This document shows, in pieces, positions 25,795 through 33,399 of a DNA stretch of 64,000 nt; position 1 is the stretch's first letter, and each line of letters starts with the position of its first letter. The notes under the pieces were generated by a model, which worked only from the letters and a program-made list of their open reading frames with translations, was not told the DNA's origin and ran no database searches. The position numbers and the translations under genes are program-made. The stretch lies in contig CAMCYF010000007.1 of NCBI GenBank assembly GCA_945883825.1, forward strand, positions 17,463 to 81,462, given 5' to 3'. This DNA comes from Chitinophaga pinensis. Its GTDB lineage: Bacteria > Bacteroidota > Bacteroidia > Flavobacteriales_D > Crocinitomicaceae.

Positions 25795-28266
25795 CTAGAA
25801 GTTCCATTTCATGCTTCTGTCATTTAAAATAGCAAAAGATACTTTATAATTAATTCTAGATTCCACTTTATTCCCATCTGAAAAAACTGTGTATACACCA
25901 ACTCTCAATCTTCTTTTAAAAATTTTAAAGTTACGTTCTAAGCCAGCTAGCAACTCGTAATGCTGCCAATTATACTCTTTAATATACATTGCTCCACCTC
26001 CAAATACAAGGCCAATTCGTGTTTTTTTCATAAAGGGGATTTTGTTAATTATTGCGCCATTATCGTGATGCACAAAGTGCGCTTCAAAAACATAATCAAT
26101 AGTTGGTAAAGTTGAATCTAAACCCTGAAATGAATATAAAGGATTAGAAAACCAAATAGGATCACTTCTTCTTTGGTATTTCATATCAGGATCATATAAT
26201 TTTTTTGAACTCAAAAACTTTCCTCCAGATAATCTGTAAGAACTTGTTCCTAAAGTTCCTATTTTAAAAGTTTGACGTATATCCATTTGTAAATATTCAT
26301 GATCGACATCACTGCCAAATAAACGAGGGATTCCTCGTTCATAATTCAAACTAAAAGTTGGCCATTTTGAACCAAGAACAACTTTTCGATATGGTTCTCG
26401 CATGTATTTTTGCTGTGGTGTATAGCTGAATGTCACATTTGTAATCAAAGTTTGATAACTTTTAAAATCTAAGGGCTCGTCATTTGGAAGATATTCGTCA
26501 AAACTTCTTATGAATTTAAAATCTTTTAATGATCTTCGCTCGGAAAAATCTAGACTAAGACCTCCATAAAATCCATTAAATAATTCATATTCAATTGAAG
26601 ACCCCATTTTTGTAGCTTCAATCAAATTATTACGTCTATAAATTTGATTAATGGCGTCTGCATAGCGAATCGCATCAAAATCGTGGTTGATTGAAAGACG
26701 AATGAAGCCAAAATGAAAAGGATCAAACTTAAATCGCCACCATGAGCCACCTTTTAAATCCTTGTTTAAAAATCCATAAGAAAGTCGAGACCAAGATTCT
26801 AAAGCTCGTTCATTCTTCCACTTCTTAAAATAATCAAAACTAGGAGACAAGCGTGGTCCCCCAATCGATACAGGCTGTACAAAAAGTGCTAAAGGACTAA
26901 ATCCCAATTGATAACGCTTTACTCTATTTCGGTGGTCTATTCCATACCATAAAACTTTTAAAAAAGTTATCTTATTAAAAATTTTATCAACGGAATCAAG
27001 GTATTCTTTACGGTTGTGGGCATCTCTAATACTATCCTTTAGTAGTATAAATTTACGTTCATCATTGCTCAATTCTATCTGTCGCCTTGTTGACCAAAAT
27101 GCAGTGTCTTTCTCAAAGGCTTCTTTTTCAGTTACAGCTAATTCTGTACTGAAAAATTTATTTACAAATTTAGGATTGAAATCATAGTTCGAAAAAACAG
27201 CTTTAGTGTAAGACTTAGATGTTTCGTTCTTGTATTTTACACCATAACTTAAGTTTTGTTCAGCTAATATGCAAATTGAATCTCCTAAATGAATGAAGTT
27301 TTGTTCAATAGTAAAATTATCATACACTAATAAATTCCCTTTATTCATCGTTAATTCAATTTTTTGAATTAACCAAAGTGAATCAATCACCCAAATGTAC
27401 CCCTCTAAAGTGGATGTGGAAATATTTCTTGGTATGATTTTTATTTTTGAAATTACCTGTCCATTTTCCTCTATTTTTTTTTCCAAGCGATATTTGTAAG
27501 AAATTATACCCGGAGCAGAAATCGGAGAAATTACAGGAGTTTGATGTAAATCATCAAGATAAAGCAGATTTTCGAAGAAATTAAAATTTGATTTAATTGT
27601 GGTTGTATAGTACAAGTTCTTTTCACTACCTCGAAGAGTAACAGCATTTCTAATTTCTTTCACCTTATCTTTAGAAGCATAATAACGCATTAATTCAACT
27701 TCTAATAAATTCATTTGATTTGATAATTTTAGCAATTCATCGTTTTTTTCATCTAAAGGATCATACGATTTATTATTGTCATCTTCTGATTTTTTTTGCT
27801 TTGCTTTAGGATCAATTTTTTCAGCAGCTTTAATATATACAGATACAGAATGAGGATAATTCCATGGATTAATTGCATCTCGTTTCTTAACCACTTCCAA
27901 AATTATATCTCGTCCAGGATTACTTTTCTTAACTTGAACATCAATGTTATCGAGTTCAAGAACTTTACTCGGAAAAAGCTGAATATTTCTAATAATATTT
28001 GCAGAACCAATAGAAACATACGTTTCTCTTTCATCATACCCTTTGGCAGAAAAGACTAAAAAATATTCACCTGGCATTAAGGAAAGTTCATACTTTCCAT
28101 TAAAATCTGCTAGTGTACGTTGATCGGAAAAAGTTTTTACATATACTGTAACGGAAGGAATTGGAATATTTCGCTCATCAGTAATTACTCCATTTACAAA
28201 TTGTTGAGAAAAGGAATTTAATTGAGACAGAAAGAAAAAGAAAAGAAAAAAAAGAAATCTAAGCAT
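25795..28266 (-). CDS. DUF5686 family outer-membrane protein with carboxypeptidase-regulatory-like domain
   Basis: 823 residues. A signal peptide (to about residue 20, SFSQ) is followed by a carboxypeptidase-like beta-sandwich (FVNGVITDERNIPIPSVTVYVK, about 21-105). The rest is the DUF5686 region, with long beta-strand stretches that end in an aromatic Phe (NDRSMKWNF), as expected of an outer-membrane beta-barrel. It is the last gene of the coaX-OMP-TPR-lptC-small ORF run, 25 bp after the preceding gene. The function is unknown; the context suggests envelope biogenesis. Confidence 0.85.
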   Translation of the reverse strand: MLRFLFFLFFFFLSQLNSFSQQFVNGVITDERNIPIPSVTVYVKTFSDQRTLADFNGKYELSLMPGEYFLVFSAKGYDERETYVSIGSANIIRNIQLFPSKVLELDNIDVQVKKSNPGRDIILEVVKKRDAINPWNYPHSVSVYIKAAEKIDPKAKQKKSEDDNNKSYDPLDEKNDELLKLSNQMNLLEVELMRYYASKDKVKEIRNAVTLRGSEKNLYYTTTIKSNFNFFENLLYLDDLHQTPVISPISAPGIISYKYRLEKKIEENGQVISKIKIIPRNISTSTLEGYIWVIDSLWLIQKIELTMNKGNLLVYDNFTIEQNFIHLGDSICILAEQNLSYGVKYKNETSKSYTKAVFSNYDFNPKFVNKFFSTELAVTEKEAFEKDTAFWSTRRQIELSNDERKFILLKDSIRDAHNRKEYLDSVDKIFNKITFLKVLWYGIDHRNRVKRYQLGFSPLALFVQPVSIGGPRLSPSFDYFKKWKNERALESWSRLSYGFLNKDLKGGSWWRFKFDPFHFGFIRLSINHDFDAIRYADAINQIYRRNNLIEATKMGSSIEYELFNGFYGGLSLDFSERRSLKDFKFIRSFDEYLPNDEPLDFKSYQTLITNVTFSYTPQQKYMREPYRKVVLGSKWPTFSLNYERGIPRLFGSDVDHEYLQMDIRQTFKIGTLGTSSYRLSGGKFLSSKKLYDPDMKYQRRSDPIWFSNPLYSFQGLDSTLPTIDYVFEAHFVHHDNGAIINKIPFMKKTRIGLVFGGGAMYIKEYNWQHYELLAGLERNFKIFKRRLRVGVYTVFSDGNKVESRINYKVSFAILNDRSMKWNF

Positions 28267-28291
28267 TGATGATTTTAGAATTAAAAATATT

Positions 28292-28513
28292 TTATTTAAC
28301 CGTATTTTTTTCTTTTAAAAACTCATTATGACGCACCATTCTTTTCATCATCCATTTTTTAAAGAAATAAACAGCAAGTGTAGTAAATACAAAAATATAG
28401 TAATATGCCCATTTATTGAAACCTTCTATAATTGACATATAAGTTACAATTAAAAAAATAATAATCGCTGAAAATAGCCAGAAATAGGACATAATTTGAT
28501 TATACATTTTCAT
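28292..28513 (-). CDS. Small membrane protein downstream of lptC
   Basis: 73 residues with two predicted membrane helices (about 10-28 and 35-50, FWLFSAIIIFLIVTYMS and YYYIFVFTTLAVYFF) and a basic cytoplasm-like tail (KKWMMKRMVRHNE). Its start overlaps the lptC stop by four bases (ATGA), indicating translational coupling. I do not know a named family. Coupling and conserved position suggest a membrane partner in the Lpt-related operon, which is an inference. Confidence 0.75.
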   Translation of the reverse strand: MKMYNQIMSYFWLFSAIIIFLIVTYMSIIEGFNKWAYYYIFVFTTLAVYFFKKWMMKRMVRHNEFLKEKNTVK

Positions 28514-29082
28514 TCTAATTTAATTTCTTTTTCTAATTGAATACTTCCTTTTGGATTTATAATTTCGTAGTAACTAAAATCTTGCTTTGTTCGAATGCCA
28601 TCACCATAAAAGATTCCTTTTGGAGTCCTAACAATTACCTGAGAAACAGAATATATTGTACTGTCATTTTGATTCCAAATTAGCGCTTCTGTTTCCAATG
28701 TCTGGTTTTTAGCAAAATTTGTCAAGCGAACTGAATCTCTTACCATTATTTTACTTGCAGTATGATCAATTTCGCCATAAAGAGCAGTTAATCTTGATAC
28801 CACTACACCATCATTCGAAAAGAAATTTACTCTTATGCTATCATACATTTTTGTAATATGCTTTTTATTTCTAAAAGTTTCAGATTTCGCTGCAAAGATT
28901 TCTACACGAGCAAAGCCATAATCAGAATAAATTAAATGTAAATCTTGTGTGCTTTCATCTGGATTTGAAGAATTGTAGGATACTCTTTGAACTGATGACA
29001 TATCATTTTCACACGAATAGATAAGTGCGAAAGAAAAAAAGAAAATTGTTATTCCCAAAATCCTCTTAGAAAAAAAAATCAC
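28510..29082 (-). CDS. lptC: LPS export periplasmic protein LptC
   Basis: 190 residues. An N-terminal hydrophobic stretch ends in a Cys at about residue 24 (LIYSC), so it is probably a lipoprotein in this lineage. The LptC/OstA beta-jelly-roll pattern follows, with repeated short strands such as LTALYGEIDHTASKIMVRDSV and TEALIWNQNDSTIYS, and the closing GIFYGDGIRT. LptC bridges the LptBFG transporter and the periplasmic LptA path. The gene directly follows the TPR gene and overlaps the next ORF by four bases. Confidence 0.88.
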   Translation of the reverse strand: MIFFSKRILGITIFFFSFALIYSCENDMSSVQRVSYNSSNPDESTQDLHLIYSDYGFARVEIFAAKSETFRNKKHITKMYDSIRVNFFSNDGVVVSRLTALYGEIDHTASKIMVRDSVRLTNFAKNQTLETEALIWNQNDSTIYSVSQVIVRTPKGIFYGDGIRTKQDFSYYEIINPKGSIQLEKEIKLE

Positions 29083-30375
29083 TTAGCGAACATTTACTGT
29101 AACTCCCCAGCAAGATAAAGAAACAGTACTAGGATTCTTATTATTAAATTTATCTTCAGCATTTGGTGCATTAGAACGATAACGTGAAGCTGCACCAGAA
29201 TCACCAGCGCGTTCTGCTAATTCAGCTGCGTAATAATAATTGCATTTTCTATCAAAAGTACTAGACCCACAAGAATTAGCAGAATTTGCAACACATTTAG
29301 CTGCTATTTGCAATGCTTTATTTTTATTTGAGCCTGAAATCCCTAATGCAAGTCTATAGGCAGTTTGATAATTATTTAGATTATGAAATTGAACTTCTAA
29401 TATCTGAAAGTCAATATCCTCCAATTGAACTGCATCTTTTGTGATAGCTTTCGCAGAATTTAGACTAGAAATAGCCTCGTTATAGCGCTTTTTTACAATT
29501 AGAAGTTCAGCTTTTGCTATAATTGTAGCAGTTGTTTTATCAAACTTTATGAGAGTATCAACAAGCATTTCATATTCTTTACTATCCGTGCAGGACTTCT
29601 CTTTTAATAAGCTTATGAAATTTGTTGTAGTCTTTATTTTTAGGTCAATATCTTTGGGTAATTCAGAAATAAACACATTTAAATCAGGTAATAAATCCTC
29701 ACAGTTTTTAATTGTTCCGTTAAATATATTACTTATGGATTCTTGGGTTTTTGAGCTTAATTTTTTTACACTGATTAGTCTAGAAAGCATGAAATAATCG
29801 CTTATCAATCGCTTTTTATACACATTTTTTACTGCAACATCTACTTCAGAGGAGTATAATAAATACAGATTAGAATAATAATTCGTAAGGTTTTCACTTG
29901 TAAACTTTAAAGATGTATCCTTAAAAGCTCTTGTATAATAAGCATCTGAAACTGTTCGCTCTATTTCAGATTTTAACAAAGCATAATCTGCTAATTTCAG
30001 AACGATATTTTTATCCCCAAACTTTAGTAAATCTATTTTTTTATTGATTAAAAACAAGGTATCAATATAGCGCGATTTTATTTTTTGGTCTTTTTCTAAT
30101 TTTAAAATATCTTGTCCTGATCGTATAATGTAGCTATAATTATTTTTTGTGTAAGTACCACAAATAGCCTCACCTTTTAACAAATAGGTGAATTCATTTT
30201 TAAAATGCATGAGTTTTAAGGTAACTGAAGTATCAATTTCGATTGATTTTCGCTCTTCTTGGGCGAGAAATTTTATTCTATTGCATTCGCGCATTTTTAT
30301 TGAATCATTTTGAGACATAAATGCAAATGCATTCAAAACTAGAAGAGAAATTAGTAGAAATTTTTTAAGCAACAT
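29083..30375 (-). CDS. TPR-like exported protein of the coaX-lptC operon
   Basis: 430 residues. A signal peptide (LISLLVLNAFAFMSQ) is followed by an entirely helical sequence with TPR-like spacing; KRYNEAISSLNSAKAI, EVQFHNLNNYQTAYRLAL and YYAAELAERAGDSGAASRYR are the clearest units. The last 40 residues change to a Ser/Asn-rich tail with SLSCWGVTVNVR. The end abuts lptC, so the pair is coupled. Relatives occupy the same slot in Flavobacteriia. I infer a periplasmic scaffold role in LPS/outer-membrane assembly; no direct evidence exists in the sequence. Confidence 0.75.
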   Translation of the reverse strand: MLLKKFLLISLLVLNAFAFMSQNDSIKMRECNRIKFLAQEERKSIEIDTSVTLKLMHFKNEFTYLLKGEAICGTYTKNNYSYIIRSGQDILKLEKDQKIKSRYIDTLFLINKKIDLLKFGDKNIVLKLADYALLKSEIERTVSDAYYTRAFKDTSLKFTSENLTNYYSNLYLLYSSEVDVAVKNVYKKRLISDYFMLSRLISVKKLSSKTQESISNIFNGTIKNCEDLLPDLNVFISELPKDIDLKIKTTTNFISLLKEKSCTDSKEYEMLVDTLIKFDKTTATIIAKAELLIVKKRYNEAISSLNSAKAITKDAVQLEDIDFQILEVQFHNLNNYQTAYRLALGISGSNKNKALQIAAKCVANSANSCGSSTFDRKCNYYYAAELAERAGDSGAASRYRSNAPNAEDKFNNKNPSTVSLSCWGVTVNVR

Positions 30376-30404
30376 AGCAGTAATTTTTATTTTAACATAT
30401 CTAT

Positions 30405-31724
30405 TTAATCAAGTTTTCTTTTTCTGAACCAACGGTCAAAAAATGGAGGCGAAAGAATTATTCCAAAATTCATAGCAAAATACTTTTCAGCTAATGAAGT
30501 GCTAATTGAATCTGTATTTTTTCCAAATGTAAAACCTATATTTAATGATGATAAAGACTGTTGCACCAATATTGGAAGGCCAAAACCAAAAGTAAGTCCA
30601 CTAATATTAATACTTTTATCTATAACGCTAGAAATGGAATTTTGTTGCTGAAAATATCCAATTCTATACTGAACTTTTTCTAAAAATTTTAAATTAGTGC
30701 TATTCTCAAAAAGTTTTGTTTCAGGAATAAATTGAATTCCAAAACCCAAATGACTCATTATTTTTTTTGAATCTAGCAAAGTCATACTTGAACTTGAATA
30801 AGAACCAACAAGCATAATACTCGGATGTAATTGACGCATATTTCTTTGCCAATTAGGTAAATTTAGAGTATAAGAAAACCCTGCCTTCGTACTTGAACTC
30901 ACCATTGATGCTGAACTTACAGAATATGAAATTGTATCATAAGCAATTGTACCACTTAGTAATTTAGCATAAAAAATTTCGTCCTTCAATGATAGTCTTT
31001 GGAGTAATAAATTTGGAGTATAAACTGCACTTAGCATTAGATTATGTCTTTTTGAGAAGTTACGATTAAATGAAACTCCAAAATCAACATTTATTGCGCT
31101 TAGTTTAATCGTAGAATTGGAAATGCCAGATGGATAATCAGAACTAGTAGAAAACATTTTTGATATACGGGAATTTGTAACAGATCCAAAAATTGATTCA
31201 GCATTAACTCCAAATGCTAACTTACTTTTTTGCTTATTTATAACTCGGATTGATGTTCCTAAAAAAAATGTGCGAATCCCTCCAGTTCCTTGATACTTAT
31301 TAGTTAATGAATTTAATGAATCATACTCTGTAATCTCATAACCTCTACTAGAATATGGTTTTATTCCAAAAGCTAAGCCAATAATTTTACTTAATTTAAA
31401 GCCCATTGCAAAATGATCGGGCATTACTGCAACTTGTGAATTTGTATTCTTTAACTCAGAAAATTGTGATCTACGAAAATCTATTCCAAGTGAAACAAGC
31501 GTATTTCCTGAGCTCAAAGATGCGTATGAAGCAGGATTAAAAATATTTAATTGACTTGAATCAAAATAAGAAATAGTATTTTGACCCAGCGCATTGTATA
31601 TGGCATTACTTCCAAAAGACTGTTCGCCAATACCATAGTATGACAAAGGATTATTTGTTATTGATTGCGTAAAAACATTAATATTCGCAAAAAGGATAAC
31701 TAAAAGACAAATTGTTTTATACAT
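30405..31724 (-). CDS. Outer-membrane beta-barrel protein of the coaX-lptC operon
   Basis: 439 residues. Signal peptide to about residue 19, then a FadL/OmpP1-like pattern of alternating amphipathic strands and a mature start resembling PorV/PorQ-type families (NNPLSYYGIGEQSFG, NPASYASLSSGNTLVSLG). The C-terminus RWFRKRKLD is charged, not a classical terminal Phe. It overlaps coaX by 8 bp. The likely role is an outer-membrane component; substrate transport or T9SS participation is speculation. Confidence 0.75.
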   Translation of the reverse strand: MYKTICLLVILFANINVFTQSITNNPLSYYGIGEQSFGSNAIYNALGQNTISYFDSSQLNIFNPASYASLSSGNTLVSLGIDFRRSQFSELKNTNSQVAVMPDHFAMGFKLSKIIGLAFGIKPYSSRGYEITEYDSLNSLTNKYQGTGGIRTFFLGTSIRVINKQKSKLAFGVNAESIFGSVTNSRISKMFSTSSDYPSGISNSTIKLSAINVDFGVSFNRNFSKRHNLMLSAVYTPNLLLQRLSLKDEIFYAKLLSGTIAYDTISYSVSSASMVSSSTKAGFSYTLNLPNWQRNMRQLHPSIMLVGSYSSSSMTLLDSKKIMSHLGFGIQFIPETKLFENSTNLKFLEKVQYRIGYFQQQNSISSVIDKSINISGLTFGFGLPILVQQSLSSLNIGFTFGKNTDSISTSLAEKYFAMNFGIILSPPFFDRWFRKRKLD

Positions 31725-32436
31725 TTAACAGATAAATTTCAAGTATTCCTTTTAATGTTAAAATTTCGTCTGCAAAGATGTTGTTTTTTTGCGCCAAATC
31801 AAAATAATGTGCATCTCCACCCGTAATATAAATACTTAAATCTTGATATTTTTCTCTATATTTTGAAATTAGTCCCTTAATTTCAGATTCAATTCCATTT
31901 TGTACACCAGATTGCATAGAACTTCCAGTAGAATTTCCAATGAGATTTACTTTTTCAGAAATTTCTATAAGCGGTAATTTATCTGTAAATAAATTAAGTG
32001 CTTTGAAGCGAAGTTTTAAGCCAGGAGAAATTGATCCTCCTTCATACTCATTTTTGTCATTTAAGAAATCAAATTTTATACATGTACCAATATCAATTAT
32101 CAACCTATTAGTAAACTGATTTGTTTTAGAAATGGCAGCAACATTACAAATCCGATCAATACCGAGAGTCGAAGGAGTCAAGTAATTTATTTTAAATGGA
32201 AGTTTTACTTGATGACTTACCAAAAAAACAGGATTTTGAACGTTTTTTAAATCTTCCTTAAAATTAGAATTTAAAACAGAGGATAGTGCTATTGGGACAT
32301 GGGGCTCTAGCTCTTGTTTTAATAATGCTAAACTATTAAATGAGCTCATGGAAACAATTTCTCCCTTTATACAAACTCCAAGTTTTATAAGAGAATTACC
32401 TGCATCAATTATATAGAGATCAATTTTAGAGTTCAT
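31717..32436 (-). CDS. coaX: Type III pantothenate kinase
   Basis: First step of CoA synthesis, phosphorylation of pantothenate. 239 residues with the ASKHA fold: YIIDAGNSLIKLGV (phosphate 1), TLGIDRICNVAA, IIDIGTCIKFDFL (phosphate 2, catalytic Asp) and EGGSISPGLKLRFKAL; ITGGDAHYF is the adenosine motif. It heads the minus-strand operon with OMP, TPR, lptC, the small membrane protein and the DUF5686 gene. A -7 element lies almost directly in front of the ATG. Confidence 0.96.
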   Translation of the reverse strand: MNSKIDLYIIDAGNSLIKLGVCIKGEIVSMSSFNSLALLKQELEPHVPIALSSVLNSNFKEDLKNVQNPVFLVSHQVKLPFKINYLTPSTLGIDRICNVAAISKTNQFTNRLIIDIGTCIKFDFLNDKNEYEGGSISPGLKLRFKALNLFTDKLPLIEISEKVNLIGNSTGSSMQSGVQNGIESEIKGLISKYREKYQDLSIYITGGDAHYFDLAQKNNIFADEILTLKGILEIYLLNV

Positions 32437-32442
32437 TTACAG

Positions 32443-32450
32443 CAAAGATA
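32443..32450 (-). promoter_or_regulatory. Putative -7 element for the coaX-lptC operon
   Basis: The minus strand reads TATCTTTG, just 6 bp upstream of the coaX ATG at 32436. If this is the promoter, the transcript would have a leader of only a few nucleotides. A TTG at about 32473-32475 is 22 bp upstream. Confidence 0.55.
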
Positions 32451-32506
32451 CATTCCCTTTTTTAAGAATTTTCAATTTGAATATGATATTTAAAAGAAAA
32501 AAATGT

Positions 32507-32514
32507 TAAATTTG
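32507..32514 (+). promoter_or_regulatory. -7 element of the tRNA-Phe promoter
   Basis: TAAATTTG, ending 15 bp before the first tRNA base. No good -33 element is seen; the nearest TTTG is 27 bp upstream. Confidence 0.55.
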
Positions 32515-32529
32515 CACCCACTAACGGCT

Positions 32530-32602
32530 GGTACCTTAGCTCAGTTGGTAGAGCAAAGGACTGAAAATCCTTGTGTCCCTGGTTCGATTCCTGGAGGTAC
32601 CA
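32530..32602 (+). tRNA. tRNA-Phe (GAA)
   Basis: A 73-base cloverleaf: acceptor arms GGTACCT/AGGTACC, D stem GCTC/GAGC with AGTTGGTA loop, anticodon stem AAGGA/TCCTT enclosing loop CTGAAAA with anticodon GAA, variable loop GTGTC, and T loop TTCGATT. The discriminator is A and CCA is not encoded. The T stem is CCTGG paired with CCTGG, which leaves a U-U mismatch at its centre. The rest is canonical, and the gene has its own promoter and terminator. Confidence 0.96.
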
Positions 32603-32606
32603 CAAT

Positions 32607-32641
32607 AAACCCACTAAGAAATTATTGGGTTTTTTATTTTT
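32607..32641 (+). terminator. Terminator after tRNA-Phe
   Basis: AAACCCA at 32607-32613 pairs with TGGGTTT at 32626-32632 across a 12-base loop, followed by a T-rich run. It starts four bases after the tRNA end. Confidence 0.65.
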
Positions 32642-32771
32642 TTGTAAAGTCAAACTATTTAGAATTTAATTACAGGTTGATTAAAAAAATCACATTGAAT
32701 TATTAAATTTATTGATTATTCAAAAAAAAAGTTGACCTTTAAACCTCTTAGATTAATTAAAACCTATTACT

Positions 32772-33383
32772 ATGAAAAATTTACTTTTTTTACTTTCAAT
32801 GGTTATACTAAACACTTCATTCGGACAAACCGCACAAGAGTTCTTTGATCGTGGTTTTGCTAAATCCAATTTAGGAGACTATTCTGGTGCAATAGTAGAT
32901 TACAACAAAGCTATTGACAAAAATAATACTGAAGCAGATTATTATAACTATAGGGGACTTGCAAAAAGTTATTTAAAAGATTACACTGCAGCTATAAAAG
33001 ATTATAATAAAACGATTGAGTTAGATCCTAATAATTTGAAAGCCTATAATAATAGAGGTAATATTATGAGAAATTTAGAAGACTATAGAGGAGCAATAGC
33101 AGATTACACTAAAGTTATTGATAAAAATAGTAATGATGCAATTATGCAAGACTCATATAATAATAGAGGGCTTGCAAACATATATTTAAAAGAATATACC
33201 AGTGCAATCGAAGATTACAACAAAGCTATTGAGCTAGATCCTTATGATGCAAGAGTTTTTACTAATCGGGGTGATGCCAAACAATATCAAGGTAAAATCA
33301 CTGATGCTTGCATGGATTGGAAAAAAGCACAAGAATTAGGTGATCCTAATAATGATGAAAAGATAAAAAACTTATGTGAATAG
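32772..33383 (+). CDS. Exported TPR protein
   Basis: 203 residues. A signal peptide (cleaved after NTSFGQ, about residue 20) is followed by about four TPR units with the pattern DYSGAIVDYNKAIDKN, DYTAAIKDYNKTIELDPNN, DYRGAIADYTKVIDKN and EYTSAIEDYNKAIELDPYD, plus a capping helix MDWKKAQELGDPN. Such arrays mediate protein-protein contacts in the periplasm. It stands alone between the tRNA and the convergent lectin-like gene, so its partner is unknown. Confidence 0.88.
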   Translation: MKNLLFLLSMVILNTSFGQTAQEFFDRGFAKSNLGDYSGAIVDYNKAIDKNNTEADYYNYRGLAKSYLKDYTAAIKDYNKTIELDPNNLKAYNNRGNIMRNLEDYRGAIADYTKVIDKNSNDAIMQDSYNNRGLANIYLKEYTSAIEDYNKAIELDPYDARVFTNRGDAKQYQGKITDACMDWKKAQELGDPNNDEKIKNLCE

Positions 33384-33399
33384 CTAAATAGTTTTTTTA

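Noticed and set aside
32503..32706. A 67-residue frame over the tRNA region
   Set aside because: It overlaps tRNA-Phe and its terminator entirely; the product has no family resemblance.
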